From Phaeodactylum tricornutum CCAP 1055/1 (Eukaryota; Bacillariophyta; Bacillariophyceae; Surirellales; Neidiaceae), in the NCBI RefSeq assembly GCF_000150955.2, contig NW_002238035.1, forward strand, positions 62,001-126,000: a stretch of 64,000 nucleotides of DNA, in the 5' to 3' direction. The translations under genes and the position numbers were made by a program. This document shows, one piece after another, positions 20,492 to 31,484 of this stretch; positions within the stretch are counted from its first letter, which is position 1, and every line of letters starts with the position of its first letter. The notes beneath the pieces were generated by a model that was not told the DNA's origin, ran no database searches, and worked only from the letters and a program-made list of their open reading frames with translations.

Positions 20492-21191
20492 ATATCTCAA
20501 ACCCTATACATTACGTATGAATTAATTCAAAATCACAAATTAAAGATACAAAAGGGAACTCAGGGAATGGCCGGTATCGACTAAGATCAGCAATGCTCCA
20601 GTAAGGACCAACAGTGCTCCACGAGAGATTGCGAACTCAGACTCGCAGCAAAAATGGCCAGTAGATATCTCGAACATGGCTAAAACCTGTATAACATTTA
20701 CCTAGAATTCAAGCCGGCCAATTGTATAATACCAGAAAGCATCATTGTTTTTGCTTGACGATCCATGGATCGCTGTGCGGGTTGTCCTCGTAGGCGTTCG
20801 AAATCACTATAGGCCAAAAAATTGGACATCGGTAGTTGTTTCCTAATTCAAAGTCATTCCATTTTTGCGGGCGCAAAAAAACCATGACTACTATTGTTGT
20901 GTGTACATATGTACTTGTCGAATGTCTCGGAGACAAATGAACCCTTTGGGACCGTGAGGGAAACACCGAAAAGACATACCTATCTTTTTACTGTTAGTCA
21001 AATTCACCGTGCCGTTCACTTTCCCTATCAGTGAACTGTTCCCATTTGTAGTGCACTTACAGTTGGTTCATCCAGAAGCCCCAAAATCAGTAAAGGAGGT
21101 TTTTTGATTGCATGCCAAGAGATCAAATTGAAGTACACAAGAAAATAGGGTACATTTTTGTCGGCCTCCGAATCTCGTCGGGTGACAAACG
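20492..21191. other. Intergenic region between the two phosphodiesterase genes
   Basis: About 700 bp, AT-rich, holding the 3' UTR of copy 1 and the promoter of copy 2. No other gene or motif was recognised. Confidence 0.5.
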
Positions 21192-23844
21192 ATGACCGCG
21201 GAAGATTGCAGTCAACAGCCCAGCGGGACACGGCAAGCTGTCCAAGCCCAACAAAAACAGCAGCATCACCAACGACTGCGCACGTACTTGTCCCAAGCGT
21301 TGGCATGCTCTGTTCCGGATTGGAATAATCTGAGCAGCTCTGTATCGTCAGCGTTTCGCCCCGAGTCAGGGTGTTTGAAAGCGTTGGTCGAAAACACAAC
21401 AGCCTTGTTGCTAGTGCGCCTGATTGCTATACGCGATGAACAACACCAAACATCAACAAAGCAATTTTCTGACAGTTCCACTACAACGATTTGCAGAAAT
21501 TTGTTGGTGGTTCTACAGGATACGGAAGACGACGGCGAATTAGAACAACGACAAGACCAACTAAGTTTGATCGATAATTTTCTGACGGAATCGGTACTCG
21601 TGCAACTGGAAAGCTTTGTTCAACAAATATCGGTCTTGCACGCCAGCGAGTTGCCCTTTCATAACTTTGAGCATGCACACGCGGTGGTCATTAATGCAAA
21701 CAATCTGCTCGAGATGGTGCTTACGAGGGACATTTCAACTGAGTCTGGTCCACAGCTGAAGGGGCGACAGCCACCGGCTTTTGGACTACGACAGGATCCT
21801 CTGCTGGCGTTAGCCTTGTTATTTGCCGCTCTCGTGCATGACGTGGATCACACGGGAGTTACGAATCGCCAACTTGTGCGTGATGCCAATCCATGGGCCT
21901 TGCAATACAACGACCAATCGGTACAGGAAAATCGATCCTTGCATGTGGCTTTTACAGAATTGCTGAAACCAGAGTTTGACGTCTTGAGATCCGCCATGTT
22001 CCCCAACCGTTCCGTTGATTATCGAGTATTTCGCCAAACTGTAATCGATCTGGTGTTGGCGACGGACTTGGCTAGTCCCATGAGAATGGAAATTAGTCAT
22101 TCTAAATGGAAGGAAGCTTTCGGAGCTTCACTCGCGGAGTCATCCTCGTCACCGTACCATCGTGGATCTGCTCGACGATCGTCTTTGGCGAGCAACATAT
22201 CAATGCCGCGGGCAATGCCTGCAGCAGGAAAGAGCCCTCGTCAGGGATCACTAACATCAGCGGCGAGCGACGTCTCAAGGCCTTTGGCCTCCCCGACGCT
22301 GCGCCTTTTCCCGGTCGAACGACGTGGTTCCACTAGTAGTATCCTATCCGATGTTACGTCAGATAGTTTCGAGAATCAACAAAGGCAGCGCAAGGTAGAC
22401 CATCACAATGCTCGACATCTACAAATGCAGCGTTCCTCCAACCACTCCTTGGAGTCGCACTATTCAGACTTCGCCAACGACTCCATCGCGTTGGCAGGAC
22501 GAGGGACAAAGATCTCTGCAGCACGGAAGACACCGAGACGAGCGTCTGCTAGTAGTTTGGTCAGTAGAGATAGCTCGTTTGGCTCCGAATACGCAGTTGA
22601 TTCGGTCGCGGTTGCGCGACAACGAAATTTAGTTCAGGAAAATGGCTATACAACATCATCATCAGAGTACCAGCGGTCTCCACCACGTAACCCTCCGACC
22701 CGTCGCGCTTCTACTGGTAGCAGCGAGACGCTTCAAAGCAGGCAAACACGGTTTTCGGAGTCGACACCAAAATCAAACACTGTCGATTCTATTAGTTTAG
22801 CATTCAAGCGACATCAAGGTGGGCGCATTACCAGGCAGCGACCATGGTTGGCTTCGCAAGAGTCGTCTGCCTCGACGACCGAAAAAGGAAGACCTTCGAC
22901 CGGCTTTTCATCCAATATCGATGAAGATTTCGACAATGATAGTTTTACATTGACGCCCCCTTCGTCTGATGACGAAGATGATGGGGTAGTATTGTCAGGT
23001 GCGTTGTGATGTTACTTTGCACGACGACACTCTTCGGATGTTTATTGTTTTATTCACCTTATGTTGCTCTTTATGTGCAGGTATTACTCTATCGCGATCG
23101 CTAGACGACAACTGTACGGCCCGAGATTCGCCATGCGGCCCTCCAGCTCGACGGGGTGTGAGTGCGCACCGATCGTCGGAGATTGACGACCAGCGGAAGG
23201 TACAAGTAGCTAATCGACATCCTCGTGTTGCGCGGCGTGCTAGCACGGGCAACGTTCCGGTCAAGTTTGGTCCCTTGCTGGGACAGCGCATTGATGAAGA
23301 AGAATTGGGTGAATTGAGCGTTCGGACTTATCACGGAGCGCTTTACAAAGGGTCTGCTCACAGACCACAACGCCTTTCCATTCGGCGCTCAATGGATTTT
23401 TCGGGTGAATCGTTAGAAACCTACGGGCGGCGCCCTTCCAGTGGCAGATCTTCTCTTGATACTGCTGCGTATAATGACAGAGGAGAGGCTTACGATGCAC
23501 CGGACGCTCTCAAATCAGCGGTTGTTTTGGAAGTGATATTGAGAGCCGCCGACGTTGGTTATTTCATGCAAAATTGGGAGACCCTAATTGAATGGTCTGG
23601 CCGGCTATATGCCGAGCAGGAAATGGCACATCTAATCAATCGAGGGCGAGATCCCACCGCAACCTGGTTCGACAATCAGCTCCGTGTTATACAAGAATAT
23701 GTCCTTCCCTTAGCTACGAGGCTACGGGATATTGGGGTTTTTGGGAATACAAACGGATCGAATTTTGCCTGTGCTGTTGCCCTGAACATGGACCAGTGGC
23801 TCGTAGACGGCTTTGAGGCAACGAAGGCTTTCCAACTCGACTGA
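21192..23844 (+). CDS. Class I 3',5'-cyclic-nucleotide phosphodiesterase (copy 2, one intron)
   Basis: Two exons, 21192-22998 and 23081-23844, joined over an 82-bp GT-AG intron (GTGCGT...TGTGCAG, phase 1), give 856 residues. Exon 1 carries the first half of the PDE domain: HNFEHAHAV near 157-165 and HDVDH near 215-219. Exon 2 carries the second half: RAADVGYFMQNW near 755 and QLRVIQEYVLPLA with the purine-binding Gln position. Between them lies a Ser/Arg-rich, probably disordered insert of about 370 residues, twice as long as in copy 1; the intron lies within it. The FSGESLETYGRR segment matches LSGETLETYSTHAR in copy 1, showing that the end of the insert is also homologous. Both proteins share the NRQL and YNDQS stretches, which supports a tandem duplication. 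The start ATG is at 21192. Confidence 0.88.
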
Positions 23845-23903
23845 TTGGATACACGCTTGAACATCATACTTAGCGACGTCAATAATTGCCAAATGATTAA
23901 CAT

Positions 23904-26900
23904 TTACTGCTTAGCCGCAATGGAAAACATTCCATTCCAAAATGCAGGAGAAATCCAATTGAATCCGTTTGATTCAAGGCCCCTCATGGCAACTTTGTGT
24001 AGCTCTTTAAAGATAGTCTCGTCATTCTTGACCAATGCGTAGGAGTCGTCTTGCTTCTTTTTTTTCTTATTCCACTGAGTCGAGGCGTGGTCAATATTGA
24101 ACAGACTCTCCATGTACTTAAGATGCGTGTAGACGGAACGTTCGCTGAAAACTGAACACATCTTTCCGTTGCATCCACGGCGTAGACAAACGCCGCCAAC
24201 CACCGAAAGTTGCCGCGTTTCCAAGCTGCAGCCAGGCTCATCACATCGAATTGTACTTGAATAATACCTGCGCATGACGTCTTGGGTCCAGATTGAAATG
24301 TTATTGGAAATGCGCGCAAAGCACTCAAATTGGGTCGCGTGACCCCAAAACATCGGACGAAGACAATCAGGGTTGGTGCAATGCAGACCTGATACCGTGT
24401 TTTGATTTCCGGTCTGGGAGTTTGTAACGACGTGATAGACACCCGGGAATTGGCTCTCCACCCCACAGCCATAACAATGGAGATAGAACTTTTCAACTTC
24501 TTTAAAACGCTCCGTGTCCGAAAGAGACGATGCTGGAGTGTAATCGATGAGTTCGTCGGCATCAATATCTCCACTGGTTCGAACAGCATGGTTGTAGCGG
24601 GAAGCATCCAAACCCAGCTTCTCGGCCAAGACCTGTTGCGACATTCCTTCAATTGGCTCGCAAAGACGAGCCACAGGTGGCAAAATTTGCTGCGTCAAAT
24701 ACCACTCGACGTCAGGTTTCAATGCTCCGTTGCTTCGTAAAATTTCTTCGGGGTGGCGAGCACGCTCGGCCGAAGAAGAGGATTTCGGCTTTTTGTCTTC
24801 TGCTTCCGCTTCTTCCGATACGGTGATGATGTACGGAATGTGGTCACCTGTATTTACGGGGCGATTATTCTTGAGCATGACCATGGCCACTTGAACGTGC
24901 GGTTGCGATTTTCCATCCGGGTATTCGTTGGGGTGTTTGCTGAGCCCCTTGGTAATCGTGTACTTTTCGAGAGGCAGATTCCCGGCGCGCATCTTTGTGG
25001 CGAGCTCCTCGAGATGACTGTGAATATTCTCAATCACAATATCACTCTCTTGACCCGACAAAATCTGTTCCGTCACGTAGCGCCCTGTATCTTTGGATTG
25101 AATGCACCAATCACGACGAACCAAATCCAGGCCTTTGAGTTCTTGACCGTATTTGACTTCGCCGTTCGGACCTTCTTCCACAGTCTTGGCAGCGTACTTT
25201 TTCTTTTTGAGCAACAGCATGGAACGGAAAATACCGTCGATTTCTAGTTCTAAAGTCCGGTAGAGTCGGTTGACTTCTTTTTTGACGCGTTCGCCCAGCT
25301 CCTTGACCTTGGGCAAGTCGTTCTCATCGTTGATACGGGTATTGATCATAATACTATCGGTGTCTCCGTAAATAACGTCGAGACCAACTTTTTGTTGAGC
25401 AATGTCCACCGTTCGTTGCAGAATCTCGCGTCCCATGGACGTGATCAAGGCTGCAATGGGTTGCGCAAAGAATCGCGAGTTCGAAAAACCGAGACAGCCG
25501 TACATCGAGTTGGCCGTCAGTTTCAGCGCCTTTTGACGAATGTCCAACTGAATCAGAAAAGAGCAGCACCTGTGAGCTCTTTTTCGAGCGCCAAAGACGG
25601 CACCACACAATATTTTCCCAAACACTACACACACAATCGTACCTCTTCTTTCCGTACAGCGTTCGTTTCCGACTTGAGAAGTTTCTTGACGGTTCGACGG
25701 CGTTCTACGAGGCTTTGAATGACGCGGGGTAGGACGCCCCGGTCCGCTTCGGTATCGGGCAAGTCGGGCAGCACGTTGTCCTCGGTGCCCGCCAAACCGG
25801 CCCAATCGAGCGTGGTAAAGCACAGATTGTATTCTTGAATAATACTCGGGTAGAGAGAATTGAAATCAAGTAGCAAAATATAGGAATCGTAGAGTCCCTT
25901 TTTGGGTTCCAGTACAAGTCCACCGGCGTACTTGGCTTTGGAGCCGCCTTCGTCCTTGAGAGCGCGGTGTTTTTCCGGAGGTAGCGTCTGAAGTCGGTGA
26001 AATTCGTGCAGGAGAAGGTACTCGGTACGCTCCGCGCGGTTGGATTTGAGCGTGTGGGACCACAAATTTCCGGCGACGCACGTGAGTTGGTGCGACAACG
26101 GCAACACTTGCAGCTTCAACGCCAGCGTTTGAATCAATTGGGCGTCAAAGAGGGTCGACAGCGCCAATTGTACAATGGTCTTCGAGGACTGGAACCATTG
26201 CGGAATATCGGCCGGTTCGATTTCTTGTCGTTTCGTTTTTAGTTGCGTGGCGGCCAGGTTGGTCAGGGAGTAGGTGGTTTCGCGCAAAAGTTCCTTGGCG
26301 GACAGGTAGGTGTCACACACGAGTCGCCCAGCCAGGGCTTGGGCAATGGCGTAGTCCTTGCGAGCACCAAATTTGGGCGGTGGTCCGGTGCGCCGACGAC
26401 GCCCGAGTCGGGACCAAACCGGCACTTTGAGTGCCGCACAGCGGGTCAAGAGCACGTCCAGATCGTACCCCCACGCGTTGTGCCCAATCACCACATCCGG
26501 ATCCCAGGCCCCCAAAGTGGCCAGCAAACAGCTGAGCAAGGCGCGTTCGTTGGCCTGCCGGCGTAAATTGGGCATGTTCTGTTGGATGGCGGCGTCCAGA
26601 TCGCGGGGGAAGGTCGCTACGGCGCCGGCGTCGGTGGGAATGGGGCGAATGAGGGAAAGCTGAAACTTGGTGTGCTGAGCGTCGCTCGATCCTTCCAATT
26701 GAATGCGATCGTGGCAGGTGACCGAGACGGCGACGATTTCGGAAACATGCGTTTTGGGATGTACCCAGGTTTGTAGTTTGAGTGCGACGGCGGTGAGGGG
26801 CGGCGGGGGTGTGGCGTGTTGCTGGGCGAGCGGGGCGACGTGGTCGGGTGAGTCGAGGATGACTTCGAGGGCGCACCAAGAAACGGGTGCGGTAGTGGCC

Positions 26901-28633
26901 CGCGGTGCTCTGAGACGCAACCAGGAGGGTCCCTGAATGCGGCGTTGGACGAGAAAGGTTTCGGTGATTGAGGCTTGTGCGTTGAAGATACGGGCAATGT
27001 TGTCACTGACGCTACCGGCTGGATGCGCAACGTCGGCGGGGAGCGCGGGGTACTTGGCGTCGTAGAGTACCTGTAGGTAAGTGGTGGCGGAGCGGGGGAC
27101 GGTGGGATCGTCAAAAGCGTAGGTGAGCTGTACGGGTTTGCTGGCCCAGGAAGTGCCGGCCGTTTTGGGGAGTACGTGGGTTTGTAGGAGGGACTTGACT
27201 TCCCCGTGTACGGCCTGGAGATCGGGCTCTACGTCTTCTTTGGCATCGTCCGATCCGGAGGCTGTTTGTCGGGGCAAGACGTAGAGGTTGCGCATGTTGT
27301 GCTGGACAACGACACAGGCACTGACGAAGGATGGCGAGGCTTCGGTGGTGGTGGTGGGTTGGCGGACCTTGCCAAAGAGCCAGAGGTCGCCGTTGCGTTG
27401 TTCGCACAAGTCGGTCCAGTAGAGGTCCAGGTAGGGTTCGTCGTGGTTGTTACTTTCGTTGTTGCTGGACTGGTCGGGTTGTACAAGAAAGTCGGCTAGA
27501 TTGGCTCGTCCGGCGGAAGAAGAGAGGGTAGTGGGGTTGTCGTGGGGAGACGTCCCATCCTGGTTGGATGCGAGTAGATGCGGTTGAAAGGAGGCCGCGG
27601 TGGCATCGGCCAGTGTCTGGACGGGCGGCACCGACGTGGACACGGCCTGTACAACCGCCGCGACACCTTTTTGGGCCGGCGCCGATCCGGAACCGAGTTT
27701 GGCCCGGGCGAATCGACGGCGGACCGGCGGATCGACCGTGGAGTGGTTGGTGAGGTTGTGACTATCGTCGTGGTTGGTATTGTCACTGACCTTGTCGTGA
27801 GCAAAGTGCACCGACTTGGAAGGAACGAGCGTCGTGTCCACCGATGGGGACGATTCCTGGTCGTGGAGACTGTTGCTATTGTTGTTGTTGTTGTTGTTGC
27901 ATTCATCGTCCAGAACAACATCCACGTTGTCATCCACTTCGTTTGGGTGGTCAAGAAGGTGCACCGGTTCCGAGGCCCTCACCGTCGGGCGTGCGTGCAC
28001 CCGGGTCCTCGTGCCACCCCGACGTCGGGACAGCCGTCGATGGACAGAGTTATTCTTGTGGTTGTAGTTACCGTCGTCGTTGTCGTCTTCATCGAGGGCT
28101 CGTAGAAGGTCGTCCACGTTGGGTGCCGTGCCGGTAGTAGTACTAGTAGCAGCAATGGACGTGACCGTATTGTGGTGATGGTGGTTGATACTGTTACTGT
28201 TGTTGTTCGTTGTTTCGAGTGTGGCTTGTCGATTGACAAAGTCCCACATGCTGGATTGGGTTCCTTGTTCGGTTTCCAGCTTGGGTCGCTGCGCCGCTGC
28301 CAAATGGCGGGCTTTCTTGAGAGCCTTTTGGGTCAAGGCGGCTCCACCAACGGCGTCCCGTTTGCGAGCATTGTTACGATCGTCATCGTCGTGATCGGCT
28401 TCGTCGCCCAAACGTTCTTCGCCGTCATCGTGGTAGCCGAGTCCGTCGTCGTCGACGACAAAGTCTTCTCGTTGACGCCGTGCCGCCACCAAGGCGCGGT
28501 ATTCGGACTCGTCCACGACGTCGTACACGTCGTCGTCCACGGCCTCCGCGTCCTCCACGTCGTCCAAACGACCCCCACGACGCTCTTTGAAACGACGCAA
28601 CGCCAACGCACGTTGCGTCTTGTTCAGTGGCAT
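23904..28633 (-). CDS. POLA1: DNA polymerase alpha catalytic subunit (one intron)
   Basis: Exon 1 (28633-25643) and exon 2 (25547-23904) flank a 95-bp intron (GTACGA...GATTCAG, phase 0). They give 1544 residues, close to other Pol alpha subunits (~1460). The junction restores the B-family sequence ...AVRKEE then [17 protein letters not shown]. Catalytic motifs are intact: [15 protein letters not shown] (~919) and YGDTDS (~1057). The C-terminus has two four-Cys modules, CYGCG...CTNPDC (~1353) and CDEPGC...CLRRGC (~1435-1460), which bind the B subunit. The N-terminus [19 protein letters not shown] is the conserved polymerase alpha N-terminal motif and fixes the ATG at 28633; the open frame upstream is low-complexity leader. 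The enzyme extends RNA primers at nuclear replication forks with primase. Residues ~200-400 contain Asn, Asp and His runs. Confidence 0.95.
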
Positions 28634-29078
28634 GTTACTTATATTGTTGTTGTTGTTGTAGTTGCTTGTTGTTATTGTTGTTGTAGAGTGTTGACTTTCA
28701 TGTGGTTGCGGGTGTTGACTTGAGCAATGCTCGCTTCCAGTGTGTGAGACTGGTGGGTGGGTCGGTGGAATGCCCGGTCCCGTCGGTGCTCCTCGCGGGG
28801 GGGGAGAGTTTCGGCAGGCGTGAGCGCGGGGGCGGGTTCCCTCCCGTGCGCGCCCACGAGCCATCCTTCCTCTAGGGGAAGGGTTTTTCGTTCGTCTGTC
28901 TGTCTGTCTGTCGTGGCGTCGAGTGTTTCTCGCGTGCGCACGGCACCTCGTCGCACACGGTCCCCAGTCCAACACTGCCAACGACGACGAGCAAACCCCC
29001 CCCAAAGATCACACATTCCGCCATACCAACCACTACCAACAACTACCGATACCAATATATATATATATATCATCCACT

Positions 29079-29118
<40 letters not shown>

Positions 29119-29167
29119 TCTCTCATCCACACATACACACACACACACTCCCCCACTACAAGTCAAC
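28634..29167. promoter_or_regulatory. Divergent promoter of POLA1 and MVD, rich in microsatellites
   Basis: The 534-bp space between two divergent housekeeping genes. From left to right it has a TTG/GTT-rich tract (28646-28682), a GC-rich block with a GTCTGTCT repeat (~28896-28910), an (AT)8 run (29055-29070), a long CT tract (29082-29124) and a CA run (~29135-29148). The CT tract ends about 45 bp before the MVD ATG, so it probably lies in the promoter or 5' UTR. Confidence 0.6.
29055..29148. repeat. Compound microsatellite (AT)n-(CT)n-(CA)n
   Basis: Three dinucleotide tracts follow each other: AT (29055-29070), CT with one interruption (29082-29124) and CA (about 29135-29148), just upstream of the MVD start codon. 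Confidence 0.85.
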
Positions 29168-30415
29168 ATGACTACTCCTGCCACACACCCCATCTTTCTC
29201 GCCACGGTATCGGCACCGACCAACATTGCCGTCGTCAAGTACTGGGGCAAGGCGGACGAACACTACAACACGCCCATCAACAGCAGTTGTTCCGTCACTT
29301 TGCACCAGGATGACCTCCGCGCCGTCACCACCGTCGCCGTCAGCAAAGACTTTGTCCAGGATCGACTCTGGCTCAACGGGGTTGAAGTCCCCCACGCGGC
29401 AACCTCGCGCCGGTTCCGGGCCTGTGTCGACGGCGTCCTCGCACTCGCTCCCGACAAGTATCACACTGACGACGATAACAACAACAAGACCGTCGCCATT
29501 GCCCAACACGAATGGCCCACACTACACGTACACGTTTCCAGTTACAACACGTTCCCCACCGCAGCCGGGTTGGCCAGTTCCGCCGCCGGCTACGCCGCCC
29601 TCGTGGCGGCTCTCGTCCAGCTCACCGGCGCCACCGAAACATTCCCCGGCGAGTTCAGTACACTCGCACGCCAAGGATCCGGCAGTGCCTGTCGCTCGCT
29701 CTACGGAGGACTCGTTGCCTGGCACGCCGGAACCGCCGACGAACAATGGCGGGACAGTCGCGCCGAACAACTCGCCGACGAGGCCTCCTGGCCCGCACTC
29801 CGCGCCGTCATTGCCGTCGTCAGCGACGCACAGAAGGATACCGCCAGTACCGCCGGAATGCAAGCATCCGTCAAGACCTCGCCGCTACTCGCCTTTCGGG
29901 CCGCGCACGTCGTTCCGCAACGCATGCAAGAATTGACACAGGCCTGGCGACGTAGAGATTTTCCGGTCTTTGGGAAAATTACCATGCAAGATTCCAACCA
30001 GTTCCACGCAACCTGCCTCGATACCTACCCGCCCATCTTTTACATGAACGACGTCTCGCGACAAATTATACGCATCGTCACGGCCTACAACGACTACGCG
30101 GGAGAAATACGCGCCGCCTACACCTTGGACGCCGGCCCCAACGTGGTACTGTACGTCCTGGAACCGCACCGACCCGTCCTCGCGGCTCTCCTCCGACACT
30201 TTTTCCCCGCATCCGGACTCGAAGAACAAAACGACGAGGTTTTGGATCCCGCTCTCGTACACGCCGCCGAAGCCACCGGACGCGTTCCCCGGGACGGGGA
30301 TGTCCGACACTATTACGTCACCCGACCCGGTCCCGGTCCCCGTGTACTCGATAATGATGCCGATGGAACCATTGATCCACACACTGGACTCAATCGGTAC
30401 CAACCAAGCGGGTAG
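29168..30415 (+). CDS. MVD: Diphosphomevalonate decarboxylase
   Basis: A 415-residue GHMP-kinase-fold enzyme that uses ATP to decarboxylate mevalonate-5-diphosphate to isopentenyl diphosphate, the last step of the cytosolic mevalonate pathway. The N-terminal SAPTNIAVVKYWGK motif, the ATP loop TAAGLASSAAGYAAL, the RQGSGSACRSLYGG motif and the late Asp in YTLDAGPNVV are all present. The length is normal for the family (~400). No presequence is seen; the protein starts MTTPATHPIFLATVSAP, so the cytosol is expected. The frame is open upstream to 28757 through the microsatellites, but homology begins right after the ATG at 29168 (CAACATGAC). Its presence shows that this alga keeps a mevalonate route beside the plastid MEP route known in diatoms. 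Confidence 0.96.
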   Translation: MTTPATHPIFLATVSAPTNIAVVKYWGKADEHYNTPINSSCSVTLHQDDLRAVTTVAVSKDFVQDRLWLNGVEVPHAATSRRFRACVDGVLALAPDKYHTDDDNNNKTVAIAQHEWPTLHVHVSSYNTFPTAAGLASSAAGYAALVAALVQLTGATETFPGEFSTLARQGSGSACRSLYGGLVAWHAGTADEQWRDSRAEQLADEASWPALRAVIAVVSDAQKDTASTAGMQASVKTSPLLAFRAAHVVPQRMQELTQAWRRRDFPVFGKITMQDSNQFHATCLDTYPPIFYMNDVSRQIIRIVTAYNDYAGEIRAAYTLDAGPNVVLYVLEPHRPVLAALLRHFFPASGLEEQNDEVLDPALVHAAEATGRVPRDGDVRHYYVTRPGPGPRVLDNDADGTIDPHTGLNRYQPSG

Positions 30416-31484
30416 AAACTGTGGATAAGCGTTGTTGTGTGTTTTCCTGCCGCACCGCTACCGGGTGCAGCTTGGTAGCTAGCTAGGTAGGTAGCTAGTA
30501 TACGGTAATCGTTTATTGGTGTAATCACACAATCCATTGTTGGTAATTAGGTAGGTTGCTAGTTCGTGAATTACCGCAAGGCCGTACTCAACGATCGAAT
30601 GGACGGTTGACGACTTCGGTGATATTGAAAGGGCCAAGGATAATGGAAAATATTGACTGCAATTACAGACTCCGGGGCCCGCGCTCGCCTTTCGGCACAA
30701 AAGACCAAGCGGCACACTACAGGACCGTACGTTGTCAACGCAAAATAAAAAGAGGCGATCAAAAGATACAAACACATCAATCCTTGCACCAAAACTTCAT
30801 TGTACGAAAAGTAAGCAACACCAGCATGTACTTGATCATGATAAATGCTTTGTGCAACGGCTGTGCCTGCTCGGCAGTGAACAGACTTGAGAAAGAAACG
30901 GGTAAAAGAACGTTTCCTCAACGACGTTTTAGGAGTCCCATGAAAGGATTTGATTCTTATGATTTCTGGCCATACAATGTTCCCCCCCTGAGTCCGGTCG
31001 GAATCAGTCCCAGTGAGGGTCCAAATTCCTAAAACAAGGCCTTTTGGCAGGAACGGTCGGACGTGCCGGTCGCAATGCGAACGCCAATCCAGTCCCAGCG
31101 CTCGGGTCGAATGACGTCGACCAAGTGAAGCAAACCCGAACCCCCCGTTGACTGGCCGAGGAATGCCGAAACCGTTTAGCGAATCTCTGCGTCATCGGCA
31201 CGACTGAAGAAGGTAGTAGTACTCAGCGTTCACGTCTGGAAATTTGGAGCGAATGTTTAATTGATGTCGCCTGGTATAATCATACGGAAATGCTGAAAAG
31301 AGGCATTGCACCCCAACGGTGGTTTCAGAATGCCTCTCTGCGACAGGCCTTTCATTCGCGGCGTCCTGATTGGTTGGATCCAGCTGTGAATTGTCCGGCG
31401 ATTTTCCGTCGGCGGATATCCTCGTCCCGGTCACAAAATTGAATCTGCCTCGCTTCGACCGTAACGCTACTTTTGTTTAGAACC
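30416..31484. other. Intergenic region
   Basis: About 1.07 kb between MVD and the alternative oxidase. A TAGC/TAGG-rich simple tract lies at about 30475-30500. Short open frames on both strands have no recognisable domain. The right part must hold the AOX promoter. Confidence 0.5.

Noticed and set aside
27578-28723. Long plus-strand open frames opposite the N-terminal half of POLA1
   Set aside because: They mirror the Asn/Asp/His-rich coding runs of the polymerase and encode only Val/Arg/Cys-rich low-complexity peptides without a domain.
28634-29005. Upstream extension of the POLA1 frame
   Set aside because: The extension is Arg/Pro/Thr/Asn-rich leader, while the conserved polymerase N-terminal motif starts at the ATG at 28633.
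28757-29167. Upstream extension of the MVD frame
   Set aside because: It runs through CT and CA microsatellites and gives Ser/Leu and Thr/His repeats; family homology starts right after the ATG at 29168.
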